Positions 10,266 to 18,908 of a stretch of DNA of 64,000 nucleotides are shown here, in pieces. The notes beneath the pieces were generated by a model. The model made no database searches, was not told the origin of the DNA, and saw only the letters and a list, made by a program, of their open reading frames with translations. This DNA is from Azonexus hydrophilus (GTDB lineage Bacteria; Pseudomonadota; Gammaproteobacteria; Burkholderiales; Rhodocyclaceae). Location: NCBI RefSeq assembly GCF_905120355.1, contig NZ_CAJHOB010000003.1, positions 1 through 64,000 of the forward strand, read 5' to 3'. Positions within the stretch are counted from its first letter, which is position 1, and the number at the start of each line of letters is the position of its first letter. The position numbers and the translations under genes were made by a program.

Positions 10266-10871
10266 TTACTTCCGCTCGCCGTGCATGTATTCCACCAGCC
10301 GAACCGCCTGCTGTTCCATCTGGATGACGAAGGTATCGACCAACGCCCGGAAATGACGCCAGAAAATCATGGCCGGCACGGCGATGAAAATACCGAAGCC
10401 GGTGTTGTAAAGGGCAATCGAAATCCCACTGGCCAACTGCTGCGGACTGCCAGTACCGGGCGTTTGCGAACCGAAGATTTCGATCATCCCGACCACGGTA
10501 CCGAACAGCCCCATCAGCGGGCTGATCGAAGCGATGGTGCCGAGCGTGGTCAGGTAGCGGTTGAGTTCGTGCGCGACGGCTGCGCCCGCTTCCTCGATTG
10601 ATTCCTTCATCACCTCACGCGACGTGCCGACATTGCGCAAACCTGCCGCCAGCACCCGTCCCAGGGGGGAATGCCGCTCCAGGTCCGCAAGTAGACGGCT
10701 ATTGTCGGCACCACGCCGGAACTCACCGACGGCACGCTGCAGCAACCCAGGGGGAACGATCTTGTTGCGGCGCAAGGTCAGCAAGCGTTCGAGGATCAGG
10801 GCAACGGCAATGACCGAAGCCAACAATAAGGGCCAGATCGGCCAACCTGCTGCTTTGACGATTTCAAACAC
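10266..10871 (-). CDS. exbB: ExbB/TolQ/MotA-family proton channel protein
   Basis: 201 aa with three membrane segments (about residues 10-28, 110-130 and 150-172). The conserved core around LGTIASISPLMGLFGTVVGMI is clear. It partners the ExbD encoded 2 bases downstream. It is the first gene of the minus-strand envelope operon; the 359-bp gap to the divergent xseA must hold its promoter. Confidence 0.93.
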   Translation of the reverse strand: MFEIVKAAGWPIWPLLLASVIAVALILERLLTLRRNKIVPPGLLQRAVGEFRRGADNSRLLADLERHSPLGRVLAAGLRNVGTSREVMKESIEEAGAAVAHELNRYLTTLGTIASISPLMGLFGTVVGMIEIFGSQTPGTGSPQQLASGISIALYNTGFGIFIAVPAMIFWRHFRALVDTFVIQMEQQAVRLVEYMHGERK

Positions 10872-11230
10872 GTGCCAATGTCCTTAGAAAATTCAGTCCA
10901 CAATTTTGCCCTGCCCTGCCCCCCCCGGCAAGACATTCGCTCATGTGCGCAAAAAAGAAAGCGCAGTTGCCGAGGTATTTTCACGTTTTCCCCCAGCTTT
11001 ATGCGCCATCTCATTGAAAGCACAGGGAGCAGCCCTTTTATCCCCAAAAGCTGTGGATAAGTCTGTGGATGAACTGTGGCAAACCCGACCAAAGCCGCGC
11101 CAGAGCGCCTCCCGCCTTATCCTGCCAAAAAACGAGGCATACTTTTAACCTCCTTAAAAATCAATTAGTTATGTTAATTCAACATTGTCAAGCCCATAAC
11201 CCATGAATTTTTTCCAGTTAAAATCCGGCG
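10872..11230. other. Divergent intergenic region exbB / xseA
   Basis: 359 bp without a convincing gene. It must carry promoters in both directions. The right half is AT-richer than the flanks. The only clear structure is a cluster of DnaA-box-like 9-mers at 11038-11083, listed separately. I could not pick a confident -35/-10 pair. Confidence 0.6.
11038..11083. promoter_or_regulatory. Cluster of four DnaA-box-like sequences
   Basis: TTATCCCCA (11038-11046, plus) has one mismatch to TTATCCACA. TGTGGATAA (11052-11060) is a perfect box on the minus strand. TGTGGATGA (11064-11072) has one mismatch, and TGTGGCAAA (11075-11083) is a weaker match. The spacing is 11-14 bases. It lies upstream of xseA. 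Binding is inferred from sequence only. Confidence 0.5.
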
Positions 11231-12454
11231 ATGCACACCCCGCCCTCCGCTGTCAATAACTCTCCACTCAGCATCAGCGTCCTGAACCAGCAGGTCCGCG
11301 CGCGACTGGAAGAATCCTTCCCCCTGCTCTGGGTGGCTGGCGAAATATCCAACCTGACCCGGGCTGCGTCTGGCCACCTGTATTTTTCCCTCAAGGACAA
11401 GGATGCCCAGGTCCGCTGCGTCATGTGGCGCAGCCGCGCACAAACACTCGGCTGGCAACCGCAGAATGGCGCGCAGGTCGAAGCGCGGGTGCTGGTCTCT
11501 TTTTATGAGCCCCGCGGCGAATTTCAATTAAGCGTCGAAGTCCTGCGCCAGGCCGGTCAGGGCGCCTTATTCGAGCGTTTCCTGCGGCTCAAGGCAGCAC
11601 TCGAAAGCGCCGGCCTGTTTGCCCCGGAACGCAAACGCCCGCTTCCTCCCCAGCCACGCCGCCTGGCCATCGTGACCAGCCTGCAGGCTGCCGCCCTGCG
11701 CGATGTCTTGAGCACCCTGGCGCGACGCGCACCGCAACTCAAGATCGACATCTTCCCCACGCCGGTACAGGGCGAAGGTGCCGCCCTCCAGATTGCCGCA
11801 GCACTGCAGGCCGCCGGCAACAGCGACTGCCAGCTCGTCATCCTGTGTCGCGGCGGCGGCAGCATCGAAGACCTGTGGTCGTTCAATGAAGAAATCGTCG
11901 CCCACGCCATCGCCCACTGTCCGTTACCGGTCATCAGCGGCATCGGACACGAAACCGACTTCACCATCGCCGATTTCGTTGCCGACCAGCGCGCCCCCAC
12001 TCCCACCGCTGCAGCCGAGCTGGCCGTCCCCGAGCAGGCGCTCGTCTTGCGCCAGCTGGCACAGCAGCAGCATCGCCTGCAACGCGCCTGCCAGCGCCGC
12101 CTGGCTGACCTGCAGCAAAGCCTTGACCGACTCGCCCACCGGCTCGTCCATCCCGCCGAAAACCTCGCCCGGCAACGGGAAAAGCTCGACCAGCTGCAAC
12201 AACGCCTGCAGCGCGCCAGCCAGCGCCTGCACGAACAACGGCACGCCCGTCTGTTGCGCCTGATGGACAACCTCAAGCAACTCGACCCATTGGCCGTGCT
12301 CGACCGCGGCTACGCCCTCGTCACCGACGGTAATGCGCAGGCATTACGCAACAGCAGCCAGACCCATCGCGGCGCCCAGCTGCACATCCAGCTGGCCCGT
12401 GGCCAGCTGCGGGCGCAGGTCACCGAGGTTGTCGCCCCCGGCGAAGCTGACTAG
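11231..12454 (+). CDS. xseA: Exodeoxyribonuclease VII large subunit
   Basis: 407 aa, slightly shorter than E. coli XseA (456). It degrades single-stranded DNA together with XseB, which is not encoded nearby. An OB-fold spans about residues 12-105 (LWVAGEISNL...GHLYFSLKD). The catalytic domain contains ILCRGGGSIEDLW and the downstream GIGHETDFTIADFVAD motif. A Q/R-rich coiled coil (about 270-360) follows. The ribosome site is weak. DnaA-box-like sequences lie about 150 bases upstream. Confidence 0.95.
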   Translation: MHTPPSAVNNSPLSISVLNQQVRARLEESFPLLWVAGEISNLTRAASGHLYFSLKDKDAQVRCVMWRSRAQTLGWQPQNGAQVEARVLVSFYEPRGEFQLSVEVLRQAGQGALFERFLRLKAALESAGLFAPERKRPLPPQPRRLAIVTSLQAAALRDVLSTLARRAPQLKIDIFPTPVQGEGAALQIAAALQAAGNSDCQLVILCRGGGSIEDLWSFNEEIVAHAIAHCPLPVISGIGHETDFTIADFVADQRAPTPTAAAELAVPEQALVLRQLAQQQHRLQRACQRRLADLQQSLDRLAHRLVHPAENLARQREKLDQLQQRLQRASQRLHEQRHARLLRLMDNLKQLDPLAVLDRGYALVTDGNAQALRNSSQTHRGAQLHIQLARGQLRAQVTEVVAPGEAD

Positions 12455-12518
12455 AATCGAACTCGTCACTAGCGCAACACACATTTGACGCCCCCCCATC
12501 AACACAACGGAGAAAACA

Positions 12519-13103
12519 ATGGAACATCAACTGCCCGCCCTGCCGTACCCCAAGGACGCCCTGGCCCCGCACATGTCGGCCGAAACCTTCGACTACCACT
12601 ACAGCAAGCACCACAACGCCTACGTGGTTAACCTGAACAACCTGATCAAGGGCACCGAGTACGAGAACCTCGACCTCGAAGCCATCGTCAAGAAGGCACC
12701 GGCCGGCGGCATCTACAACAACGCCGCCCAGGTCTGGAACCACACCTTCTTCTGGAACTGCATGACCCCGAACGGCGGCGGCGCCCCGACCGGCGCGCTG
12801 GCCGAGGCAATCATCGCCAAGTGGGGCTCGCTGGATGCCTTCAAGACCGCCTTCCAGACCGCCGCCGTCGGCAACTTCGGTTCCGGCTGGACCTGGCTGG
12901 TGAAAAAGGCCGACGGTTCGCTCGACATCGTCAACATGGGCGCCGCCGGCACCCCGCTGACCACCAGCGACAAGGCCCTGCTCTGCGTCGACGTCTGGGA
13001 ACACGCCTACTACATCGACTACCGCAACCTGCGCCCGAAGTTCGTCGAAACCTTCCTCAACCATCTGGTCAACTGGAACTTCGTCGCCGCCAACTTCGCC
13101 TGA
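12519..13103 (+). CDS. sodB: Superoxide dismutase, iron type
   Basis: 194 aa. It dismutates superoxide in the cytoplasm. Metal ligands are visible as the His of SKHHNAY, the His of QVWNHTFFW, and the Asp/His of DVWEHAYY. An [10 protein letters not shown] motif and Ala-Gln patterns fit the Fe-type. A CGGAG ribosome site precedes the ATG. A strong hairpin terminator follows 48 bases after the stop. Confidence 0.97.
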   Translation: MEHQLPALPYPKDALAPHMSAETFDYHYSKHHNAYVVNLNNLIKGTEYENLDLEAIVKKAPAGGIYNNAAQVWNHTFFWNCMTPNGGGAPTGALAEAIIAKWGSLDAFKTAFQTAAVGNFGSGWTWLVKKADGSLDIVNMGAAGTPLTTSDKALLCVDVWEHAYYIDYRNLRPKFVETFLNHLVNWNFVAANFA

Positions 13104-13150
13104 CCCGGCGCCGGCATTCCGGCATAAAAACTCGTCAGCCGAGTTTGTAG

Positions 13151-13180
13151 AAAGAGGGAGCGTTTGGCTCCCTCTTTTCA
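13151..13180 (+). terminator. Rho-independent terminator of sodB
   Basis: A perfect 11-bp stem (13151-13161 with 13167-13177), a 5-base GTTTG loop and a short T-tract. Confidence 0.85.
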
Positions 13181-13514
13181 TTGCACTATTGCTTAATAGT
13201 CCGTTTTTAGGCCGAAGCAGCCTTTGCAATAAGTCGATGTAAAAGGCAGCAGTGGGCCATGTGTGGCCAACCATCAATCGATCCGGATAGCGATCATCGC
13301 GGCGGGAGGGTATGCTAAACACCTCTGCCCGGAGTCGATCAGATCACACACCATGCCGGCTGCTGCTTTTCCTGCGTTGTTATCTTGCCTTGCGCAAGAT
13401 TTATTCTTCCAAACAGGAGATTGCAGAACATGTTATCCGGCATCCCAATGTTATTCGGCAGAACGGTCACCCGAAAATAAGGTTATACCTCACACTCTCC
13501 ACCACGGTATACGT
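13181..13514. other. Intergenic region upstream of the GIY-YIG gene
   Basis: 334 bp between the sodB terminator and the nuclease start. The nuclease frame stays open upstream to 13263, but that stretch has no recognisable domain, so I treat it as non-coding. Composition drops in GC toward the right. No clear promoter or repeat was identified. Confidence 0.45.
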
Positions 13515-14309
13515 ATGAAAAAAGAACTTACATGGCGTCAGGCAATTGACGAAGTGCTTGGAGCTTCATCAACCCCTTTGCATTACAAAGAAATCGCTGA
13601 GCGGATCATTTCTAGTCAACTCAGATCAAATGTTGGGGCCACGCCAGCCGCGACCGTCAACGCTCAGATCAGTGTTTCAATAAAACATGATGGAGCCGCC
13701 TCACCATATGTGCGTATCGCAAAAGGTACTTTTTCTCTTACAAAGGCGACAGCCACGCAACAATCCCATACAAAAGAAAAGCTCACTCCAATCGTCTCAG
13801 AATCTGAAGAGTCGGAAGAACAATACGAAATTGTCAGTTCGTTTGGCATGTTCTGGCGCCGTGATGCTATTCAATGGAGTGCAACTCCAAAACTTCTCGG
13901 CATGCAGCAATTAGGCGCAACTCCCGTAGATTTCAACAAGCAACTTGGCATCTATTTACTTTATGACGGCCGCGAGGTCATCTATATCGGTCGCACAACA
14001 GACCGCCCACTTGGGCGGCGGCTCTATGAGCACACACTTGATCGGCTGGCAGCTCGCTGGGATCGTTTTTCATGGTTCGGTCTCCTGCCAGTTTCCGAAT
14101 CCGGCCAGCTCGCCTCACTACCAACCACCTATGAAGCGGCAAAAATCATTCCAGCGCTAGAGGCAATTCTGATCGAAGCACTTGAGCCTCGCCAAAACAG
14201 GAAGAGGGGTGATGATCTTTCTGCTGTCGAGTTCATCCAAAAGGAAGATCCAGAAATCCACAAGAAGAGGGTCAAAGCATCACTGGAAGCAGCAATTGAA
14301 AAGCTTTGA
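13515..14309 (+). CDS. HARE-HTH / GIY-YIG domain nuclease (solitary)
   Basis: 264 aa from the ATG at 13515. Residues 4-77 fit a HARE-HTH (winged helix found in chromatin and restriction proteins; LTWRQAIDEVL...PLHYKEIAERI, ending in YVRIAKGTFSL). Residues 144-230 form a GIY-YIG nuclease: GIY (145-147), YIG (157-159), the following Arg160, an acidic helix with Glu216/Glu221, and Asn228 in PRQNRK. All core catalytic positions seem present. Local GC is about 42-48% in sampled lines against about 65% in sodB, which suggests horizontal acquisition. No methylase or restriction partner is adjacent. Function is unknown; a DNA-modification-sensing nuclease is plausible. Confidence 0.78.
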   Translation: MKKELTWRQAIDEVLGASSTPLHYKEIAERIISSQLRSNVGATPAATVNAQISVSIKHDGAASPYVRIAKGTFSLTKATATQQSHTKEKLTPIVSESEESEEQYEIVSSFGMFWRRDAIQWSATPKLLGMQQLGATPVDFNKQLGIYLLYDGREVIYIGRTTDRPLGRRLYEHTLDRLAARWDRFSWFGLLPVSESGQLASLPTTYEAAKIIPALEAILIEALEPRQNRKRGDDLSAVEFIQKEDPEIHKKRVKASLEAAIEKL

Positions 14310-14522
14310 GGTCTAACGATTGACTCCGCCAGACCTTGGGCATAAAGCCGCACAAGGCCGCTCATTCCCACGTTGAACGTCCGCTTTCACAACTCACCAA
14401 CTTCTGCTTCGGGTCGGCTACTGACATTCAATTGCCGCTCCGTTAACGGCAGCAAAGACCGATAAGCTGCCCCAAAAAATATCCCAGGCTCCAAACCAGA
14501 CTGGCAAAAAGCAGCGCGCGAA
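14310..14522. other. Intergenic region with a weak attC-like element
   Basis: GTCTAAC (14311-14317) follows the nuclease stop directly and fits the integron R'' core RYYYAAC. GTTGAAC (14372-14378) fits the opposite core GTTRRRY. Between them is an imperfect hairpin (CCTTG/CAAGG). The two cores are not fully complementary, so this is at best a decayed cassette site. The rest of the gap shows no gene. Confidence 0.25.
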
Positions 14523-15425
14523 TCAGTGGGTCAGCCAGCCAACCGCCGGCACCACCGCCACCCCGGTGGCGATCCACAGGCTCTGGCGGATGAAGCCGTC
14601 GCCCTGCTTGTGCAGCAGGGGAAAGATGTCTGCCAGCGCCACGTAGATGAAGCTGGAAGCGGCGATGACCAGCACGTAGGGGAGCGCGACGCTGACTGTG
14701 TTCAGAACGAAGAAGCCGAGGGCGCCGCCGAGGACTGCGCTGAGGCTGGAGGCGGCGTTGGCGAGAAAGGCCCGGGTATTGCTCCAGCCGGCATTTTTCA
14801 GCAGCAGGAAGTCGCCCATTTCCTGCGGCACTTCGTGCGCGATGATGGCCACGGTGGTGGTGATGCCGAGCATGGGATCGGCGATGAAGGCAGCGGCGAT
14901 CAGGACGCCATCGACAAAATTGTGGAAGCCGTCGCCCACCAGAATCAGCAGGGGGGCGGTGACGGTAGCGTGGTGTCCGTCGTGCGCCTTGCAGTCGCCG
15001 TGTGAATGGCGCCACAAGGCAAGGCGTTCGAGCGTGAAGAAAGCGAAGAGGGTGGCCAGCATGACGGCAAACAGGGTCGTCGCCGGACCTTCGTGATGGT
15101 GATGTGCCGACGCAGCGGCAGTGTGCTCGCCGGAGTGCTCATGGTCGTTGTAACCAGCTTCTTCCGCAGGCGCGGCATGCCCTTCCCCGCTGTGCGCACT
15201 GTGCGCTTCCCCGGCCGGCCCCACCGTTTCCACTGGCGATTGCAGGCTGTTGAAAGCTTCCGGCAGGACGTGCAGAAATGCGGAGGACAACATCACACCG
15301 GCGGCAAACGCCACCAGAATGGCAGTCGCCCGCTGCGACAGACGGAAAACGACGGTTGCTGCAGCCGCCATGCTGATCAGACCACCTACCAGACAGGCAA
15401 GCAGGATCATGCTCAAGGTGTGCAT
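14523..15425 (-). CDS. ZIP-family divalent metal transporter
   Basis: 300 aa with about eight membrane helices. A long His-rich cytoplasmic-type loop lies at about residues 70-125 (HEHSGEH...HHHHEG). The ZIP metal-path motifs HNFVDG and HEVPQEMGD lie in the fourth and fifth helices. It is predicted to import zinc or a related metal. It is monocistronic on the minus strand. Which metal is moved cannot be read from sequence. Confidence 0.9.
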   Translation of the reverse strand: MHTLSMILLACLVGGLISMAAAATVVFRLSQRATAILVAFAAGVMLSSAFLHVLPEAFNSLQSPVETVGPAGEAHSAHSGEGHAAPAEEAGYNDHEHSGEHTAAASAHHHHEGPATTLFAVMLATLFAFFTLERLALWRHSHGDCKAHDGHHATVTAPLLILVGDGFHNFVDGVLIAAAFIADPMLGITTTVAIIAHEVPQEMGDFLLLKNAGWSNTRAFLANAASSLSAVLGGALGFFVLNTVSVALPYVLVIAASSFIYVALADIFPLLHKQGDGFIRQSLWIATGVAVVPAVGWLTH

Positions 15426-15473
15426 TTTTGATTCCGGGGAAAACAGTACGCCAGGGTACCTGGGGCGGCGATG

Positions 15474-16214
15474 TTATAACAAATCACTGCGTTCGCGCTC
15501 GACGCGGATGATGTAACGTTGGATGTCGTGCGCGGCGCCTGGCGGCAGATCAAGGAAAGACACGCCCACCCGCCAGCTTTTAACGCCGTTGCGCCCTTCC
15601 ACTTCCGTCACATGGCGGACCTCGCCGGTACAGGCGATGGGCACGGTGCCTTCGGCCAGCTGAAAGCTGCAGTCATGCAGCAGGGCACCGCGCTCCAGCC
15701 CGGGAATGCGCCGCGCCACCGTCAGACCAATCCCCTCCACGGAAATGTCGTGCACCGGCAGGGTGATGGCCTCTTCCGCCGCTCCAACCCGCGCCTGAAA
15801 ATCGAGGGGACGGCTGCGCGGAGTCAGGATGCGGAAGCTCTCCCGCCGCTGCAGGCGCAGGATGAACGGCGGCAGTTGTGCCACCAGGGCCAGACGCCCG
15901 GCATAGGACACCGGGCGGACTTCTTCGACCGCAAACTGCACCAGCACCCCTTCCGGGCGCGCCACGAAGGTGCACTGTCCCCAGTCGAGCAGGTGCCGGT
16001 TGAGGATTTCCGAGCCGCCCCGGTCAAACACCAGCTCCCCCCGCTCGGCGTTTGCCGCCAGCAGGGTGGTCAGCATCAGCTCCTGACCAAAGTGCACCGT
16101 AAACCGCTCGCCGGCGCGGGCCAGTCCTTCCAGCGTCAAGGCAATCGCACGGCGGCCGGTAATGTGAAAGCGTTCTTCGAGTTCTGCCTCGGAAAGTTGC
16201 GCCAGCTGGCTCAT
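15474..16214 (-). CDS. YcgR-type PilZ c-di-GMP receptor (flagellar brake family)
   Basis: 246 aa from an ATG at 16214 that overlaps the previous gene's stop (ATGA). An N-terminal YcgR-N-like beta domain spans about residues 1-115. The C-terminal PilZ domain has the c-di-GMP contacts RRESFR (RxxxR) and DISVEGIG (D-x-S-x-x-G). It would slow or adjust flagellar rotation when c-di-GMP rises. A related protein is encoded at 62480-63268 inside the flagellar locus. The neighbouring dehydrogenases seem functionally unrelated. Confidence 0.87.
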   Translation of the reverse strand: MSQLAQLSEAELEERFHITGRRAIALTLEGLARAGERFTVHFGQELMLTTLLAANAERGELVFDRGGSEILNRHLLDWGQCTFVARPEGVLVQFAVEEVRPVSYAGRLALVAQLPPFILRLQRRESFRILTPRSRPLDFQARVGAAEEAITLPVHDISVEGIGLTVARRIPGLERGALLHDCSFQLAEGTVPIACTGEVRHVTEVEGRNGVKSWRVGVSFLDLPPGAAHDIQRYIIRVERERSDLL

Positions 16215-17065
16215 GCGCCCTCCAGCACGCGCAGCAAGGAAGCGGTGTCCTCCTTGCCCCAACCGGCACCCATCAGGGCATTCAGTTGCTGCCCGACGCT
16301 GGCGGCCAGAGGCACGACCACCCCGCTTTGCCGTGCCGCCGCCAGCAGCAGACCGAAATCCTTGTGGTGCAGACGCGCCTCGATCCCGGCGGCAAAATTG
16401 CGCTCCACCATCCGCTGGCCCATCACATCGAGCACGCGCGAGGCTGCGGAGCCCCCTGCCAGGGCAGTGCGCACCTTGCCCACATCGACGCCGGCGGCGC
16501 GCGCCAGATGCATGGCCTCGGCGACCGCCTCGATGGCCGCCACCATGATCATCTGGTTGCAGGCTTTTGCGACCTGCCCCGCCCCGGCTGCGCCCACATG
16601 CACGATGCGCTGCCCCAGTTTTTCCAGCAAAGGCTGAACCCGCGCCAGAATCGCTGCTTCACCGCCAACCATGATCGCCAGCGTGGCCGCTTCCGCCCCC
16701 TGCACGCCACCAGACACCGGCGCGTCGAGCATATGGATACCTTTCCCGGCAAGCTGCGTCGCAATCGCGCGCGCCACATCCGGTGCGATGGTCGAACAGT
16801 CGACCACGATCGAATCGGCTGCCAGCCCGTGCACCAGCCCCTCTTCGCCCAATACCACCGCCTGCACGTCGGCGCTGGAGGTGACCATGGTGAACACCAC
16901 CTCACACGCGGCGCCGAGGGCTGCCGGTGTCGCATGCACCTGGGCCGGCAGACCGACCGTACTGTGCGGACGCCGTGCCCAGACATGCAGCGCATGCCCG
17001 GCCTGTGCCAAATGCAGTGCCATGGGCCGTCCCATCACGCCCAGACCGATGAATCCCACTTTCAT
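16211..17065 (-). CDS. Beta-hydroxyacid dehydrogenase (3-hydroxyisobutyrate DH / tartronate semialdehyde reductase family), copy 2
   Basis: 284 aa. It starts with the Rossmann loop GFIGLGVMGRPMA. The substrate-binding stretch DAPVSGG and the catalytic Lys in KACNQM are present. It should oxidise or reduce a short beta-hydroxyacid with NAD(P). It follows a paralogue with a 4-base ATGA overlap, so the two are one transcription unit; substrate is not decided by sequence. Confidence 0.88.
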   Translation of the reverse strand: MKVGFIGLGVMGRPMALHLAQAGHALHVWARRPHSTVGLPAQVHATPAALGAACEVVFTMVTSSADVQAVVLGEEGLVHGLAADSIVVDCSTIAPDVARAIATQLAGKGIHMLDAPVSGGVQGAEAATLAIMVGGEAAILARVQPLLEKLGQRIVHVGAAGAGQVAKACNQMIMVAAIEAVAEAMHLARAAGVDVGKVRTALAGGSAASRVLDVMGQRMVERNFAAGIEARLHHKDFGLLLAAARQSGVVVPLAASVGQQLNALMGAGWGKEDTASLLRVLEGA

Positions 17066-17931
17066 TGCACACCTCCGGCCAACTGTTCCAGCACGCGCAA
17101 TACCGCCACCGAGTCGTCCTCGCCCAGCCCCTGCGCCACCGCCGCAGAGAACAACTGCGCTGCCACGGCGGTTCCTGGCAGGCCAACATGCAGTTCGTGC
17201 GCCGTCTGCAGGACGATGTTGAGATCCTTCTCGTGCATCCAGCTTTTGAAGCCCGGCTTGAAATTACGTTCGATCATGCGCTGACCGTGATTCTCGAGAA
17301 TTTTCGACGCAGCAAAACCACCCAGCAGGGCCTCGCGCACCTTGGCGGCATCGACGCCGTTTTTCTGCGCAAAATTCACCGCTTCCGCCACCGCAACCAC
17401 ACCCATGCCGGTCACGACCTGATTCGCGGCTTTGGCCACCTGCCCTGCCCCCGGCCCGCCGACATGGACAATGTTGCCGCCCATGCACTGAAACGCCGGC
17501 AAGGCGCGGGCAAAGGCCGTTTCCGAGCCGCCCGCCATGATCGACAAAGTACCGGCAATCGCCCCCGGTTCGCCGCCAGACACGGGCGCATCGACAAAAT
17601 CGATGCCGCTTTCTGCCAGTTCGGCATGAATGGCGCGGGCCGCTGCCGGCGCAATGGTGCTCATATCCACCGCCACCAGCCCGGGCTGCGCCTGACGGGC
17701 CAGCGCCCGCATGACCTCGGCCACATCCGGCGCATCGGCCACCATGGAAATCACCAGCGCCTGCCCCGTCGCAAGCTCGGGCAGGCTGGCCGCCACCGCG
17801 GCCCCGGCGGCCTGCAGCGGCGCTACCGACTCCAGCCGCCGCGCCCATACCGTCACGGTATGTCCCGCCCGCAACAAATTAAGGGCCATCGGCCGCCCCA
17901 TGATGCCCAACCCGACAAACCCGATGCGCAT
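17062..17931 (-). CDS. Beta-hydroxyacid dehydrogenase family, copy 1
   Basis: 289 aa from an ATG at 17931 behind a GGAGG ribosome site; the longer in-frame start at 18024 lacks this and adds non-family sequence. It has Rossmann GFVGLGIMGRPMA, DAPVSGGEPGA and the catalytic Lys in KAANQVV. This form looks closest to tartronate semialdehyde reductase (GarR/GlxR), used in glyoxylate/glycerate metabolism. It is coupled to the paralogue downstream. Confidence 0.88.
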   Translation of the reverse strand: MRIGFVGLGIMGRPMALNLLRAGHTVTVWARRLESVAPLQAAGAAVAASLPELATGQALVISMVADAPDVAEVMRALARQAQPGLVAVDMSTIAPAAARAIHAELAESGIDFVDAPVSGGEPGAIAGTLSIMAGGSETAFARALPAFQCMGGNIVHVGGPGAGQVAKAANQVVTGMGVVAVAEAVNFAQKNGVDAAKVREALLGGFAASKILENHGQRMIERNFKPGFKSWMHEKDLNIVLQTAHELHVGLPGTAVAAQLFSAAVAQGLGEDDSVAVLRVLEQLAGGVQ

Positions 17932-18085
17932 GCATCCTCCTTCGACGCTGAAATTCCCGGTTAACAAGCGGTCCTCTTCACTGCGCGGCAGATGCACCCA
18001 CAGTTCGCCCACCGCACCGCCCATGATCTGGCTGCTAGATAACGCCGATCCCGACCGCTGTCAATGCGCCGCCCACAGACAAAAA

Positions 18086-18121
18086 CGGGGTGGGCGGTGC
18101 CTTGAGCCACCACCCACCCCG
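18086..18121 (-). terminator. Terminator of the fixABCX/ferritin-like operon
   Basis: On the minus strand a GC-rich stem of about 13 bp (18121-18108 with 18099-18086, one bulge) with an 8-base loop is followed by TTTTTG. It lies 19 bases beyond the ferritin-like stop. Confidence 0.85.
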
Positions 18122-18139
18122 ATCACTTCCATCCTTCGC

Positions 18140-18595
18140 TCAGCCGGATAAACGTTGCTGCATCGCCTCCAGCTGGCGGACGTGGTCAGCTTCTTCTTCC
18201 ACGAACTCCTGCGCCATGGCCACCACACGCGGATCGGCAGATGCATCGGCAACGCTCTGGTAATACGCCAGCCCCTGTCGCTCGCTCGCCAGCGCCAGTT
18301 CCAGCGCCGACGGCACGTCCATCAAGGCATCAACGCCCCACCAGGCCGCCGCTTCCGGCGACTCGCCATCCGGCCAGTCGTAGCCATCGGCGGGCAGTTC
18401 GCTGATGTAGCGGAAGCCGCCCCGGGCCATAGCCTCCTTCAGATGCAGGCGGGAAAAATCGGCAAACTGGCGGAACAGGGCAGACACTTCGGCATTACCC
18501 AGGGTGTCGAGATGGTCGGCCAGCTCATCGAAGCGGCGGGCGGCCTCGGCTTCGAGGCGGACGGCATGGGCGAGAAAGCGGCGGATACTGTCCAT
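18140..18595 (-). CDS. Ferritin-like (rubrerythrin-type) four-helix protein
   Basis: 151 aa from an ATG at 18595 preceded by GAGGTGG. It is helical and rich in Glu/His, with likely diiron ligand positions in RLEAEAARRFDE, FSRLHLKEAM, ALELALASERQG and EEEADHVRQLE. It lacks the rubredoxin-like cysteine tail of true rubrerythrin. The ATG is only 8 bases downstream of the fixX stop. The link suggests peroxide or oxygen protection, or iron handling, for the low-potential Fix electron pathway (inference). Confidence 0.8.
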   Translation of the reverse strand: MDSIRRFLAHAVRLEAEAARRFDELADHLDTLGNAEVSALFRQFADFSRLHLKEAMARGGFRYISELPADGYDWPDGESPEAAAWWGVDALMDVPSALELALASERQGLAYYQSVADASADPRVVAMAQEFVEEEADHVRQLEAMQQRLSG

Positions 18596-18602
18596 CTCCA
18601 CC

Positions 18603-18908
18603 TCAACCGAATTTGAACAGGATGCCGAAACCACCGCGCGGGTAGTTCCAATCCACGTTGTTCTGGTCGCAAATCAGGCGGCAGGTGCCGCATTCGAGGC
18701 AGCCATCCACCACCAGCTCGATCCCGCCCGCCGGATCGGCACGCCAGCAGCCCGCCGGACAACAGACGGTGCAGGCCTTGGCATCACAACTGACGCAGGT
18801 GCTTTCGTTGCGCACGCGGATGTGCGGACGCCCGGTATCGACCCGATAGCGGTTCTGGAACAGTTTTTCCTCGACATTGAGTGTCGGAGGCACAAAGGTG
18901 GCGCTCAT
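18603..18908 (-). CDS. fixX: FixX ferredoxin-like protein
   Basis: 101 aa from an ATG at 18908 that overlaps the fixC stop (ATGA). Two cysteine-rich segments, CVSCDAKACTVCCPAGC and CLECGTCRLIC, are as in FixX and the ETF-QO ferredoxin domain. It passes electrons with FixC to quinone or ferredoxin. Confidence 0.94.
   Translation of the reverse strand: MSATFVPPTLNVEEKLFQNRYRVDTGRPHIRVRNESTCVSCDAKACTVCCPAGCWRADPAGGIELVVDGCLECGTCRLICDQNNVDWNYPRGGFGILFKFG

Noticed and set aside
12420-13322. Minus-strand 300-aa frame over sodB
   Set aside because: Antisense to an unambiguous SodB; Val/Gly-rich shadow sequence.
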